Positions 45,357 through 54,510 of a DNA stretch of 64,000 bases are shown here, one piece after another. The notes below the pieces were generated by a model. It did not search any database, was not told where the DNA came from, and worked only from the letters and a program-made list of their open reading frames with translations. Position 1 is the stretch's first letter. Every line of letters begins with the position of its first letter. The stretch covers positions 4,836,001-4,900,000 of the forward strand of contig NZ_QYUQ01000002.1 in the NCBI RefSeq assembly GCF_003590835.1, given 5' to 3'. A program made the position numbers and the translations under genes. This stretch comes from Noviherbaspirillum sedimenti. GTDB taxonomy: Bacteria; Pseudomonadota; Gammaproteobacteria; Burkholderiales; Burkholderiaceae_D.

Positions 45357-45505
45357 GGTGGATGACTCCGTGAAGACTGGGGCAGTGCGGTATGCCGGGA
45401 CAACAGGATTGTATCAAGCCTGTAGGCGATCCTTGCCGCATGCGCTATGCTTGCTCGCCGCCGCAGCGAGGGTGGCGTTTTTCTGAAATTGATTGAAAGG
45501 TATGC

Positions 45506-46054
45506 ATGGCACTCAAGGCCACCATTTTTAAAATAGACTTGCAGATCGCCGACATGGACCGTAATTACTACGCTGAACATGCGCTGACGATCGCGCGTCA
45601 TCCGTCGGAAACCGATGAGCGCATGATGGTGCGCGTGCTGGCTTTCGCCTGTCATGCCGATCCGGCTTTAAGCTTCGGCAAGGGCTTGAGCAGCGAGGAC
45701 GAGCCGGACCTGTGGCAAAAGGATTTGACCGGCGCCATCGACTTGTGGATCGAGGTCGGTCTGCCGGATGAAAAACGCTTGCTCAAGGCCAGCGGCAGGG
45801 CTGCACAGGTGGTGGTCTACAGCTATGGCAGCGCGGCGTCGATATGGTGGAAGCAAATTGCCGGGAAAATCGAACGGGCTAAAAATATCTCGGTCCGCCA
45901 TGTGCCGCAGGAAGCCAGCCTGGCGCTGGCAAAGCTGGCCCAGCGCACCATGCAGTTGCAGTGCACTGTGCAGGACAATCAGATGTGGTTCACGGCAGCG
46001 GCGGGGGATGCCGTGGCGGTCGAGGTGCTGGAATGGCGTCATGCCAGAAATTGA
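45506..46054 (+). CDS. yaeQ: YaeQ family protein
   Basis: This 182-residue YaeQ-family protein has a PD-(D/E)XK nuclease-like fold (ALKATIFKIDLQIADMDRNYY; HPSETDERMMVRVLAFACHA; DLTGAIDLWIEVGLPDEKRL). It was originally described as a suppressor of RfaH defects; the biochemical role is unclear. ATG 45506 follows AAAGG. Divergent from the DUF1415 gene. Confidence 0.92.
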   Translation: MALKATIFKIDLQIADMDRNYYAEHALTIARHPSETDERMMVRVLAFACHADPALSFGKGLSSEDEPDLWQKDLTGAIDLWIEVGLPDEKRLLKASGRAAQVVVYSYGSAASIWWKQIAGKIERAKNISVRHVPQEASLALAKLAQRTMQLQCTVQDNQMWFTAAAGDAVAVEVLEWRHARN

Positions 46055-46151
46055 AGAATCGTAAGGCTTGCCAGGCTGGCAAGGAGCGTTGGGGGGGGGC
46101 TTGCACCCGTGACGCTTCTGGCCTACCATCAGTGTTTTGTTGGCTCGATCG

Positions 46152-46173
46152 TCCGCTGCGTGCGGATTTTTTT
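46152..46173 (+). terminator. Short terminator after yaeQ
   Basis: TCCGC, a 5-base loop, GCGGA, then seven T residues, ending 15 bp before the preferred rnk start. The stem is short, so read-through is likely. Confidence 0.5.
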
Positions 46174-46187
46174 ATTTGGGAATCGTG

Positions 46188-46613
46188 ATGAACATGATCA
46201 TGGAACAATCTATGCCGCCTATTACTGTTTCCAGTCTTGACCTGGAACGGATCGAGGAATTGCTGGATTCGGATTCATTCCGGCGGCTGGCCGGGCGGGA
46301 TGCGCTGCAGGCGGAGCTGGACCGCGCCAGTGTGGTCGATCCGGAGGAAGTGCCGGCCGATCTGGTGACCATGAATTCGACCGTGGTGGTCCTCGACGAG
46401 GATTCGAATATGCAAAGCGAACTGACGCTGGTGTACCCGAATTCGCCCCAGCCCGCCAATCCGGTCTCGGTGCTGGCGCCGGTGGGTAGCGCCCTGCTTG
46501 GCTTGTCGATTGGCCAGTCGATTTCCTGGCCGTTACCGGGCGGGCGCGCGTTGCGCCTGCGTGTGCTGGATGTCAAAAACCAGCCTGAAGCCAGCGGCAA
46601 ATATTACCGCTGA
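46188..46613 (+). CDS. rnk: Nucleoside diphosphate kinase regulator (Rnk, GreA-like)
   Basis: A protein of about 141 residues with the Rnk layout: a short N-terminal helix region, and a C-terminal GreA/GreB-like FKBP-type domain (STVVVLDEDSNMQSELTLVYP, then VSVLAPVGSALLGLSIGQSI). It binds RNA polymerase and influences nucleoside diphosphate kinase and ppGpp-linked responses. I chose ATG 46188; ATG 46212 (MPPITVSSLDLERIE) is also possible and fits the family start better, whereas the upstream frame covers a terminator. Confidence 0.88.
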   Translation: MNMIMEQSMPPITVSSLDLERIEELLDSDSFRRLAGRDALQAELDRASVVDPEEVPADLVTMNSTVVVLDEDSNMQSELTLVYPNSPQPANPVSVLAPVGSALLGLSIGQSISWPLPGGRALRLRVLDVKNQPEASGKYYR

Positions 46614-46672
46614 AATTATTACCGCTAAAATTACCGCTAAATCAGATTGGCTGCATCGCCTGGGGCGATGCG

Positions 46673-46710
46673 AAAAAAACCCCGCAGACCGTTGCCGGCT
46701 GCGGGTTTTT
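46673..46710. terminator. Bidirectional terminator between rnk and gdhA
   Basis: AAACCCGCAG (46677-46686) pairs with CTGCGGGTTT (46699-46708), with A- and T-runs on both sides; it serves the convergent rnk and gdhA genes. Confidence 0.88.
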
Positions 46711-46733
46711 GTTTGCCTGATGTGGCAGCGCGC

Positions 46734-48086
46734 TTACACCACGCCCTGGTCGATCATGGCATCGGCGACCTTGCGGAAACCGGCGATGTTCGCACCCAGC
46801 ACCAGGTTGCCCGGCTGGCCGAATTCCTTGGCGGTTTCGCTGGCGCTCAGGAAAATGTTTTTCATGATCCGGTGCAGGCGGCCATCGACTTCCTCGAACG
46901 TCCATTGCTGCATGCTGGCGTTTTGCGCCATTTCCAGCTGGCTGGTGGCGACGCCGCCGGCATTGGCTGCCTTGCCCGGGCCATAGAAGATGCCAGCTTC
47001 AAGGAACTTGTCGACCGCGCCCTGGGTGGAGGGCATGTTGGCGCCTTCCGAAATGAGGGTGCAGCCATTCTTCAGCAGGCAGGCGGCGTCTTCCTCGTTG
47101 AGTTCGTTTTGCGTCGCGCTCGGGAAGGCTGCATCACAGGGCACCGACCATACCGCATTGCGGCCGGCAGGGTAATCCGCCACCGGGGTGTACCTGGCGT
47201 CCGGATGGTGCTTGACGTACTCGGCCAGCGACGCGCCCTCGACTTCCTTCAACTGTTTCAGGGTTTCCAGGTTGATGCCGGCGGCATGGTAGATCATGCC
47301 GCGCGAATCGCTGACGGTAACCGGCTTGGCGCCGACTTCCTGCAGTTTTTCCACGGTATAGATGGCGACGTTGCCGGAGCCCGATACCGTGCAGACCTTG
47401 CCTTCGATCGACTGGCCGCGCTCTGCCAGCATGTTTTGCGCAAAATACACCGAGCCGTAGCCGGTGGCTTCCTTGCGTGCCAGCGAGCCGCCCCAGGCGA
47501 TTTTCTTGCCGGTGAAGACGCCGTCGTAGCGGCCGGTCAGGCGCTTGTACTGGCCGAACATGTAGCCGATTTCACGCGCGCCCACGCCGATGTCGCCGGC
47601 AGGCACGTCGATGGTCGGGCCGAGGTGACGATACAGTTCATTCATGAAGGACTGGCAGAAACGCATGATTTCATTGTCCGACTTGCCCTTCGGGTCGAAG
47701 TCGCTGCCGCCCTTGCCGCCGCCGATGGCCAGGCCGGTCAGGGAGTTCTTGAAGATTTGCTCGAAGCCGAGGAACTTGATGATGCCGCCATAGACGCTGG
47801 GATGGAAGCGGATGCCCCCCTTGTAGGGGCCGAGGGCGGAGTTGAATTCGATGCGGTAGCCTTTGTTGACCTGGACTTCGCCCTTGTCGTCAACCCATGC
47901 GACGCGGAACAGAATCTGGCGTTCGGGTTCGACGATGCGGGCAATGATGTTGTTCTTTTTGTACTTTGTGTCCTGGTCGAGCAAGGGACGCAGCGACATC
48001 AGCACTTCCTCGACAGCCTGGTAATACTCGACTTGTCCGGGGCCGCTGCGCTTCAATTTTTCGATGGTTTCTGTTACATAGGGCAA
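46734..48086 (-). CDS. gdhA: NADP-specific glutamate dehydrogenase
   Basis: A 450-residue GDH of the 50-kDa hexameric type. The catalytic Lys lies in GGGKGGSDFDPKGKSD, VPAGDIGVGAREIGYMFGQY forms the active-site wall, and the dinucleotide fold has VSGSGNVAIYTVEKL. It reductively aminates 2-oxoglutarate with ammonia. The start codon appears to be TTG at 48086, 7 bp after AGGAG; no in-frame ATG precedes the conserved N-terminus. Confidence 0.95.
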   Translation of the reverse strand: MPYVTETIEKLKRSGPGQVEYYQAVEEVLMSLRPLLDQDTKYKKNNIIARIVEPERQILFRVAWVDDKGEVQVNKGYRIEFNSALGPYKGGIRFHPSVYGGIIKFLGFEQIFKNSLTGLAIGGGKGGSDFDPKGKSDNEIMRFCQSFMNELYRHLGPTIDVPAGDIGVGAREIGYMFGQYKRLTGRYDGVFTGKKIAWGGSLARKEATGYGSVYFAQNMLAERGQSIEGKVCTVSGSGNVAIYTVEKLQEVGAKPVTVSDSRGMIYHAAGINLETLKQLKEVEGASLAEYVKHHPDARYTPVADYPAGRNAVWSVPCDAAFPSATQNELNEEDAACLLKNGCTLISEGANMPSTQGAVDKFLEAGIFYGPGKAANAGGVATSQLEMAQNASMQQWTFEEVDGRLHRIMKNIFLSASETAKEFGQPGNLVLGANIAGFRKVADAMIDQGVV

Positions 48087-48270
48087 AGGGATTCTCCTGA
48101 TAGGTGGATGCTTGATTGGCGGGTTTCAGAGAAATCCCTTGCGCAACCAAAGAGGTCAAGGTCAAGGCAGCGACTTGTTTGTCAATGCTGCAAGTGCGAT
48201 TTTGCGGAATAAGATCGGGGCTGAATTTTACGCCAAAATGGTGCGTCTATGCACCGATCTTGTGCGCTTG

Positions 48271-48304
48271 CGCTGGCGACCGTCGGCAACGGAGGTCGCC
48301 AGCG
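48271..48304 (-). terminator. Perfect 11-bp hairpin downstream of mnhG
   Basis: CGCTGGCGACC (48271-48281) pairs exactly with 48294-48304 across a 12-base loop, 19 bp after the mnhG stop. It lacks a T-run, so it may be a stabilising 3' hairpin or weak terminator of the antiporter operon. Confidence 0.5.
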
Positions 48305-48322
48305 CCTGGCGTGATGGCGGAC

Positions 48323-48682
48323 TCAGGCCGAGTCTTGTGCGCTGCCGTCGCGTTGCGCGTCCTTGTCGACGAGGTCGTGCTTGCGGTAGAGGCTGGCCTG
48401 CATCAGTAGAATGGTCGAGACCGGCGAAGTGGTCACCATCAGCACGGAGATCAGGATTTCCTGCAGCACCAGGCGCTGGCCGTGCGCACCGGCCGCCAGT
48501 AGCGAGGCCACCAGCACGCATCCCAGTCCCAGCGTGTTGCCCAGCGTGGGTGCATGCATGCGCGAATGAAAATTGGGCAGTCGCAGCAGCCCGCTGGAAC
48601 CGATCAGGGTCAGCAGGCTGCCGGCGATCAGCAGCAGGGCAACCGGTAGCGCCGCCCAGAGTGGCAGTTCGGTTGCGCTCAT
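48323..48682 (-). CDS. mnhG: Monovalent cation/H+ antiporter subunit G
   Basis: This 119-residue membrane protein of the MnhG/MrpG/PhaG family has three transmembrane helices and the segment IGSSGLLRLPNFHSRMHAPTLGNTLG typical of subunit G. It is the last gene of the Mrp-type operon running 54377 to 48323. It overlaps mnhF by 4 bp (ATGA). The C-terminal tail is polar and charged. Confidence 0.92.
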   Translation of the reverse strand: MSATELPLWAALPVALLLIAGSLLTLIGSSGLLRLPNFHSRMHAPTLGNTLGLGCVLVASLLAAGAHGQRLVLQEILISVLMVTTSPVSTILLMQASLYRKHDLVDKDAQRDGSAQDSA

Positions 48683-48960
48683 GGTTCGATGACCTCGCCA
48701 CGCAGCAGAAATTTCGCCAGCGCCGCGGTGCCGACGAAGCCGAACAGCGCAATCAGCAGGGCGATATCGAAGTACACCCGCGTGCCCAGGCGAATGCCCA
48801 GGGTCAGCATGATCAGCATGGCATTCATGTAAAGCGTGTCGAGCGCCAGTACTCGGTCTTGCGCCGCCGGACCGCGCAACAGCCGCAGGCCGGCGCAACA
48901 CATCGCCAGCGCGAAACCGAGCAGGGCGAAGGAGGTGGCCCAGTAAAGCAATTGAGTCAT
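48679..48960 (-). CDS. mnhF: Monovalent cation/H+ antiporter subunit F
   Basis: A 93-residue, three-helix membrane protein of the MnhF/MrpF family. RLLRGPAAQDRVLALDTLYMN is the family signature with the conserved Asp. Overlaps both neighbours by 4 bp. Confidence 0.92.
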   Translation of the reverse strand: MTQLLYWATSFALLGFALAMCCAGLRLLRGPAAQDRVLALDTLYMNAMLIMLTLGIRLGTRVYFDIALLIALFGFVGTAALAKFLLRGEVIEP

Positions 48961-49442
48961 TCGAATATCTCCATCAGGGGGCGTTCGTAATGTTGCTTGA
49001 TCGTGTCGATCCAGACCTGTTCATCCTGCAGGTCCAGCACGTGCAGGGTCAGGGTGGTGCCGTCCGCCGACAACCCCGCCCATACCGTACCCGGGGTGGC
49101 GGTAACGATGCACGCCAGCGCTGCCAGTCCGTGCGGGTCGCGCAGGTCGAGCGGGATATCCATGAAGCCGGCACTGGAGCGGCGCCGGGCGTCGCCGAGG
49201 ATGACGCCGGCGATTGCGAAATTCGAACGGACGATGTCCTTCAGGACGGTCCAGAGCAGCGCTGCGATCGCCAGCGGGCGCCGCACGCGCGAGCGCAGCG
49301 GCCGCATCGAGGCGGTCAAGAGCGGCAAGCCGATTGCCAGGAGCAGTCCGAGCAGTGCGTGGCCGGGCGTGAACGAGTCGTTCAGCAGCAGCCAAATGGC
49401 GATCAGGAAGGCCGCCAGACGCGGTTCGATTGCGCGTTTCAT
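48957..49442 (-). CDS. mnhE: Monovalent cation/H+ antiporter subunit E
   Basis: A 161-residue subunit E: two N-terminal membrane segments and a cytoplasmic domain with DIVRSNFAIAGVILG and the TATPGTVWAGLSADGTTLTLHVLD signature. I start it at ATG 49442; the frame runs far upstream but that part lies inside mnhD. The ATGA overlap with mnhD supports this start. Confidence 0.92.
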   Translation of the reverse strand: MKRAIEPRLAAFLIAIWLLLNDSFTPGHALLGLLLAIGLPLLTASMRPLRSRVRRPLAIAALLWTVLKDIVRSNFAIAGVILGDARRRSSAGFMDIPLDLRDPHGLAALACIVTATPGTVWAGLSADGTTLTLHVLDLQDEQVWIDTIKQHYERPLMEIFE

Positions 49443-51082
49443 GGCTTGCCTCCGGCATCCGGTGCGGCTGCCGCCGATGCTGGCAGCACGGCGCGAATGT
49501 ATTCCTGCGGCGCGTACAAGGCGTCGCCGGTGGCCTGCAGGTAGCGCACCGCAGGGTCTGCCACCAGCGCCAGCATTGCCGACAGCAGCACCAGCACCGC
49601 CACCGGTCCTACCTCGATCAGCCGCAGGCGCGGCTTGCTGCGCTCCTGGCTGCCCCAGAACAGGCGGCTGCCCATGCGCGACAGGGCGATGATGCCGGCC
49701 AGGCCGGAACCGAGTATCGCCATCATCAGCACCCCCGCCAGCAGCGGTTGCGCGCCTTGCGGCGCCGCATCGAGCGCGGCTGACAGCATCCAGAACTTGG
49801 CGACGAAGCCGGACAGTGGCGGCAAGCCGGTTACCAGCAGCGCGCACGAGGCGAAGCCGAGGCCGAGGAAGGCCATCGCCGCCGGAATTGCGATGCCAAC
49901 CACCTCGTCCGGCCGGTCGGAATACACCGGGTCATCGATGCCGAAGGATTCGAGCGTGATGGCGAGAATGTTGGCGCCGAAGGATTGACTGCGTTCGACC
50001 ATTTCGCACAGCATGAAGAAGGCGCCAGTGGCCAGCACCGAGCTGACCAGATAAAACAGTGTCGCGCCCGCCATTGCCGGGCCGCCGATGCCGAACCCGG
50101 CCAGCAGCGTGCCGGCCGAGACGATCACGCAGTAGGCGACCAGCCGCTGGGGTTTCTGTTCGGTCAGCATGGCTGCCGAACCGAACAGCAGGGTGGCCAT
50201 GCCGATCCAGAACAGCCAGCGGCCATCGAACGGCGCCGGCGCCGCGGCGCCATCGACCGAGAGCAGGGTCGCCAGGCGCAGCAAGGCGTAGACGCCGACC
50301 TTGGTCATGATCGAAAAAATCGCCGCCACCGGCGCCGCCGCCGTGCCGTAGGCATTGGCCAGCCAGAAGTTCAGCGGCCAGACCCCGGCCTTGAGCAGGA
50401 AGGCCACGCCGAGGATGGCGCAGCCGACGTCGAACACAGTGCGATCGCCTTGCGTCAGCGCCGGCATCCGCACCGCCAGGTCAGCCATGTTGAGGGTGCC
50501 TGCCGCGCCATAGATCAGCGCCACACCGATCAGGAATACCAGCGAAGCGGCCAGGTTGATGGCGATGTAGTGCAGGCCGGCGCGCACCCGCAGCGCGCCC
50601 GAACCGTGCAGGACCAGGCCGTAGGATGCCGCCAGCAATACTTCGAAGAACACGAACAGGTTGAACAGATCGCCGGTCAGGAAGGCGCCATTGAGTCCCA
50701 TGAGCAGGAACTGGAACAATGGATGGAAGTTGGCACCCATGCGGTCCCAGCGCGCCAGCGAATAGATCAGCGAGGCCAGCCCCAGCACGGCGCTCAGCGC
50801 CAGCATGACGGCCGCCAGCCGGTCGACCACCAGCACGATGCCGAAGGGCGCGCGCCAGGCGCCGAGCGCATACACGGCGATGCCGCCGGGCCAATATGCC
50901 GGCAGCGCACCGTCTGCCAGCGCCAGCAGGACAATTGCCACGGCGACCAGCAGCAGCGTGGTCAGCAAGGCCAGCGCGACGCGCGTGCGGCGCCAGTTGT
51001 CCGGCAGCAGCAGCATGCAGGCGCCGGCCAGCAAGGGCAGGAGAATCGGCAGGATCGGCAATTGCTGGATCAGGGCATTCAC
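49439..51082 (-). CDS. mnhD: Monovalent cation/H+ antiporter subunit D
   Basis: This 547-residue subunit D is homologous to complex I NuoM/NuoN antiporter-like subunits. It has about 14 transmembrane helices, the FNLFVFFEVLLAASYGLVLHG helix with the key Glu, the broken helix with Lys (FLLKAGVWPLNFWLANAYG), and the ending NYIR-like YAPQEYIRAVLP. GTG 51082 overlaps the mnhC stop by 4 bp (GTGA) and is taken as the start; upstream codons belong to mnhC. It should form the second ion path with subunit A. Confidence 0.92.
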   Translation of the reverse strand: MNALIQQLPILPILLPLLAGACMLLLPDNWRRTRVALALLTTLLLVAVAIVLLALADGALPAYWPGGIAVYALGAWRAPFGIVLVVDRLAAVMLALSAVLGLASLIYSLARWDRMGANFHPLFQFLLMGLNGAFLTGDLFNLFVFFEVLLAASYGLVLHGSGALRVRAGLHYIAINLAASLVFLIGVALIYGAAGTLNMADLAVRMPALTQGDRTVFDVGCAILGVAFLLKAGVWPLNFWLANAYGTAAAPVAAIFSIMTKVGVYALLRLATLLSVDGAAAPAPFDGRWLFWIGMATLLFGSAAMLTEQKPQRLVAYCVIVSAGTLLAGFGIGGPAMAGATLFYLVSSVLATGAFFMLCEMVERSQSFGANILAITLESFGIDDPVYSDRPDEVVGIAIPAAMAFLGLGFASCALLVTGLPPLSGFVAKFWMLSAALDAAPQGAQPLLAGVLMMAILGSGLAGIIALSRMGSRLFWGSQERSKPRLRLIEVGPVAVLVLLSAMLALVADPAVRYLQATGDALYAPQEYIRAVLPASAAAAPDAGGKP

Positions 51083-51423
51083 AGGTCTGGTTCCTCGCCA
51101 TCGACATGGTCGGTGCCGGTCAGGCCGCGCGCGCCCAGCAGCACCACCAGGAACAGTGCGGTGGTGGCGAAGCCGATCACGATCGCCGTCAGCACCAGCG
51201 CCTGCGGCACCGGGTCGGCGTAGCGCGCCGGATCGGCGAGCTGTTGCGGATCGACGATCGGCGCCGCGCCGACAGACAGCCGTCCCATTGCAAAAATGAA
51301 CAGGTTGACCGCATACGACAGCAGCGACAAGCCCATGATTAGCTGGAATGTGCGCGGGCGCAGCAGCAGCCACACGCCGGAGCTTGCCAATATGCCCACC
51401 GCAAGTGCGTAGACGATTTCCAT
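51079..51423 (-). CDS. mnhC: Monovalent cation/H+ antiporter subunit C
   Basis: A 114-residue, three-helix NuoK-like subunit. GVWLLLRPRTFQLIMGLSLLSYAVNLFIFAMG and QALVLTAIVIGFATTALFL are diagnostic. ATG 51423 shares its A with the TGA of mnhA. Confidence 0.92.
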   Translation of the reverse strand: MEIVYALAVGILASSGVWLLLRPRTFQLIMGLSLLSYAVNLFIFAMGRLSVGAAPIVDPQQLADPARYADPVPQALVLTAIVIGFATTALFLVVLLGARGLTGTDHVDGEEPDL

Positions 51424-54377
51424 CAGTGGTCCTCCGGGGTTGTCGCCGGCGGCAGGTTGGCGAACGGCTGGATGGTCAGTTTGCCGAGATTTGCGGCACC
51501 GGCCGGCAAGCGGTGGCGGCGCAGCGACTGGTGCGCCAGCGCCACCAGGATCAGGCCGGCGGCGCCGATCACCAGCATGTAGACGCCGAGGTCGAACAGC
51601 AGCACGGTCGACAGGTGCAGTTCGCCGATCAGCGGCAGTTGCGCATGCAAGGCCAGGGCCGACAGGAACGGCCGCGTCGCCAGCCATGCCGACAGGCCGG
51701 CGCCGGCTGCGCACAGCAAGCCGAAGGCGATCCAGTGTTGCGGGCGCAGGCGCGCGCGCGCCTCGGCCCAGATGGTGCCGCTGACCAGGTATTGCAGGAT
51801 CATGGCGGTTGCCATGACCAGGCCGCCGACGAAGCCGCCGCCGGGCAAGTTGTGCCCGCGCAGCAGGTAAAACAGCGAAATCATGCCGGCGACCGGCAGC
51901 AACATGCGCACCAGCAGCGCCGGCACCATCAAGGCGCCAGTCGGCAGCGCCGCGCGCGGATCGGGGGCGGCGGCCGCAGTCCCGGCGCCGCGCTGCTGGT
52001 GCGGCAGGGCGATGCTTTCCGGCGCCGGCCGGAAGCGCCGCAACAGCGCATAGACCGTCAGTGCGACGATGCCCAGCACCGTGATTTCGCCCATCGTGTC
52101 GAAACCGCGGAAGTCCACCAGGATCACATTGATGACGTTGCTGCCGCCGCCCAGCGGTATGGAATTTTCAATGAAAAAAGAAGCGATGCCGCCGTTGAGC
52201 TGCCGCCGCAGCACGGTATAGGTAAGCGCCGCCAGGCCGAGACCGGCGCAGCCGGCCAGCAGCAAGTCGCGCATCCGGCGGGTGCGGGCGCGCAGGCGCA
52301 ACGGCAGGCTGCGCGTTTCCCAGTCGTCGGCTTCCTTGCGGCGCGGCAGCCAGCGCAGCCCGAGCAGGATCAGTACCACCGTGACCACCTCCACCGCAAG
52401 TTGTGTCAGCGCCAGGTCGGGCGCCGAAAACCAGGCGAAGGTGAGGCTGGTCGCCAGGCCCGCGGCGCCACTCATCACCAGCGCCGCCAGCCGGTGGTAC
52501 TTGGCCTGGACAGCGGCGCCGATGGCGCAGACGGCGCCGACCAGCCAGACCAGCACGAATGCCGGGTCGATGCGCGTCAGCGGCAGGTTGGCTGGCGGCA
52601 GGCCGTGCAGGCGCAGTGCGAACAGCGCCGACAGGAAAATTGCCAGCAGCAGCAACAGCAATTGCACCTGCAGGCGAACCGAGGACACAGCATTGGTGAG
52701 GCGGCGCGCCAATGCGGTGGCGCGGTCGAGCACGGATTCGAACACGCGCTTGCCATCCAGCTGATAACCCGGCACCACGGCGGCGGCCAGGCGCCGCAGG
52801 CGCAGGCGCAGGCCAAAATAGATAATGATGCCGCCGGCCATGGCCAGCAAGCTCATCGCCAGCGGCAGGTTGAAGCCATGCCAGAGCGCCAGATCGTGCG
52901 CCGGCATCTGCGGCCCGAGTACGGCGATGGCCGCGGTATCCAGCAGCGGGCCGATGGTCTGCGCGGGAAAAATGCCGACCACCAGGCAGCTCAGCACCAG
53001 CAGCGCGCTGGGCAAGAGCATCCAGCGCGGCGCTTCGTGCGGGCTGCGTGGCAAATCCTGTGCCGGCGGTCCGAAAAACACTTGCAGGATGAAACGCAAC
53101 GAGTAGGCGACGCTGAACATGGAAGCGATCACGGCAATCGCCGGCAAGCCGATGCGCGCAGCCATGTTGCCGCTGACGAATACCGTTTCGGTGAAAAACA
53201 TTTCTTTCGAAATGAAGCCGTTCAGCAGCGGTACGCCGGCCATCGCCGCGGCAGCGACGGTGGCCAGGGTGGCGGTGATTGGCATGGCGTAGCGCAAGCC
53301 GGACAGCCGCGTCAGGTTGCGCGTACCGGTTTCGTGGTCGACGATGCCCGCTGCCATGAACAGCGAGGCCTTGAAGGTGGCATGGTTGGCAATATGGAAA
53401 ATCGCGGCAAGCAGGGCCAGGGTGCTGTTCAGGCCGAGCAGCAGGGTGATCAGGCCGAGGTGGCTGATGGTCGAGTATGCCAGCACGCCCTTCATGTCCT
53501 TCTGGAACATGGCCGCGTACGCTCCCAGCACCAGCGAGCACAGGCCGGCGCCGCCGATCAGCCAGAACCAGGCATTGGTGCCCGACAATACCGGCCACAG
53601 GCGCACCAGGAGGAATACGCCGAGCTTGACCATGGTGGCCGAATGCAGATAGGCCGACACCGGGGTCGGCGCCGCCATGGCGTGCGGTAGCCAGAAGTGG
53701 AAGGGTACCTGGGCGCTCTTGGTCAGCGCGCCCAGCGCGATCAGGATCAGCACCGCCAGATACCAGGGATGGTTGCGCAGCGTGTCGCCCGAGGCCAGCA
53801 CCGTATCGAGGTCGTAGCTGCCGACGATGCGGCCGATCAGCAGGACGCCGGCCAGCAGGCACAGGCCGCCGGCGGCGGTCACTGTCAGGGCCATGCGCGC
53901 GCCGCGCCTGGCATCGACCCGGTGGTGCCAGTAGCCGATCAGCAGGAAGGATACCAGGCTGGTCAGTTCCCAGAACAGCGCCAGCTGGACCAGGTTGCCG
54001 GACAGGACCACCCCCAGCATCGCCGCCATGAAGGCCAGCAGGAATGAAAAGAAGCGCGGGACCGGATCCTGCGGCGACATGTAGTAGCGCGCATACAGCA
54101 CAACCAGCGTCCCCATTGCGCTGATCAGCATGGCGAACAGCCAGGCATAGCCGTCCATGCGCAGAGTGAATTCCAGTCCCAGCGCCGGCGCCCAGATGAA
54201 CGCCGTGCGCACCACGCCGCCATTGGCAATTTGCGGATACAGGGTGCCGATGAGTGCGCAGCAGCCCAGCGCCACCGCGCCCGCCAGCCAGGCTTCGGCA
54301 TTGCGGGAATGGCGCGGCAACAGCGCCGCCAGCAGGCAGCCCATGAGCGGCAGGATGATGATCCAGGCAAGCGACAT
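51423..54377 (-). CDS. mnhA: Monovalent cation/H+ antiporter, fused subunits A and B
   Basis: This 984-residue protein combines the NuoL-like subunit A (about 1-770), with the essential FWELTSLVSFLLIGYW Glu and the Lys in KSAQVPFHFWLPHAMAAPTPVS, and a C-terminal part (about 800-945) homologous to the separate MrpB subunit (MLLPVAGMISLFYLLRGHNL; GGGFVGGLVMATAMILQYLV). It is the first gene of the AB-C-D-E-F-G order found in group 2 (Pha-type) systems of beta- and alphaproteobacteria. The complex exchanges Na+ or K+ for protons and supports pH and salt homeostasis. Confidence 0.95.
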   Translation of the reverse strand: MSLAWIIILPLMGCLLAALLPRHSRNAEAWLAGAVALGCCALIGTLYPQIANGGVVRTAFIWAPALGLEFTLRMDGYAWLFAMLISAMGTLVVLYARYYMSPQDPVPRFFSFLLAFMAAMLGVVLSGNLVQLALFWELTSLVSFLLIGYWHHRVDARRGARMALTVTAAGGLCLLAGVLLIGRIVGSYDLDTVLASGDTLRNHPWYLAVLILIALGALTKSAQVPFHFWLPHAMAAPTPVSAYLHSATMVKLGVFLLVRLWPVLSGTNAWFWLIGGAGLCSLVLGAYAAMFQKDMKGVLAYSTISHLGLITLLLGLNSTLALLAAIFHIANHATFKASLFMAAGIVDHETGTRNLTRLSGLRYAMPITATLATVAAAAMAGVPLLNGFISKEMFFTETVFVSGNMAARIGLPAIAVIASMFSVAYSLRFILQVFFGPPAQDLPRSPHEAPRWMLLPSALLVLSCLVVGIFPAQTIGPLLDTAAIAVLGPQMPAHDLALWHGFNLPLAMSLLAMAGGIIIYFGLRLRLRRLAAAVVPGYQLDGKRVFESVLDRATALARRLTNAVSSVRLQVQLLLLLLAIFLSALFALRLHGLPPANLPLTRIDPAFVLVWLVGAVCAIGAAVQAKYHRLAALVMSGAAGLATSLTFAWFSAPDLALTQLAVEVVTVVLILLGLRWLPRRKEADDWETRSLPLRLRARTRRMRDLLLAGCAGLGLAALTYTVLRRQLNGGIASFFIENSIPLGGGSNVINVILVDFRGFDTMGEITVLGIVALTVYALLRRFRPAPESIALPHQQRGAGTAAAAPDPRAALPTGALMVPALLVRMLLPVAGMISLFYLLRGHNLPGGGFVGGLVMATAMILQYLVSGTIWAEARARLRPQHWIAFGLLCAAGAGLSAWLATRPFLSALALHAQLPLIGELHLSTVLLFDLGVYMLVIGAAGLILVALAHQSLRRHRLPAGAANLGKLTIQPFANLPPATTPEDH

Positions 54378-54463
54378 GAGTGGGGCAATCCTTTCCGTTA
54401 AACTGGGGTTTTGCCGAACCGATGGTCGGTGGGTAGTGCGGGCAACATGTTAACAGACCTTGG

Positions 54464-54490
54464 GAAAATGCGGGGATGACGTTCCCGCAT
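54464..54490 (-). terminator. Intrinsic terminator downstream of mltB
   Basis: On the minus strand ATGCGGG pairs with CCCGCAT (54490-54484 and 54474-54468) and is followed by TTTT; it starts 21 bp after the mltB stop and closes the moxR operon. Confidence 0.7.
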
Positions 54491-54510
54491 GTCCGCGGCG
54501 AACACCGGCA

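Noticed and set aside
51348..53690. 780-codon open frame antisense to mnhA
   Set aside because: Gln/Arg/Ala-rich shadow of a long membrane-protein gene; no recognisable motif or start signal.
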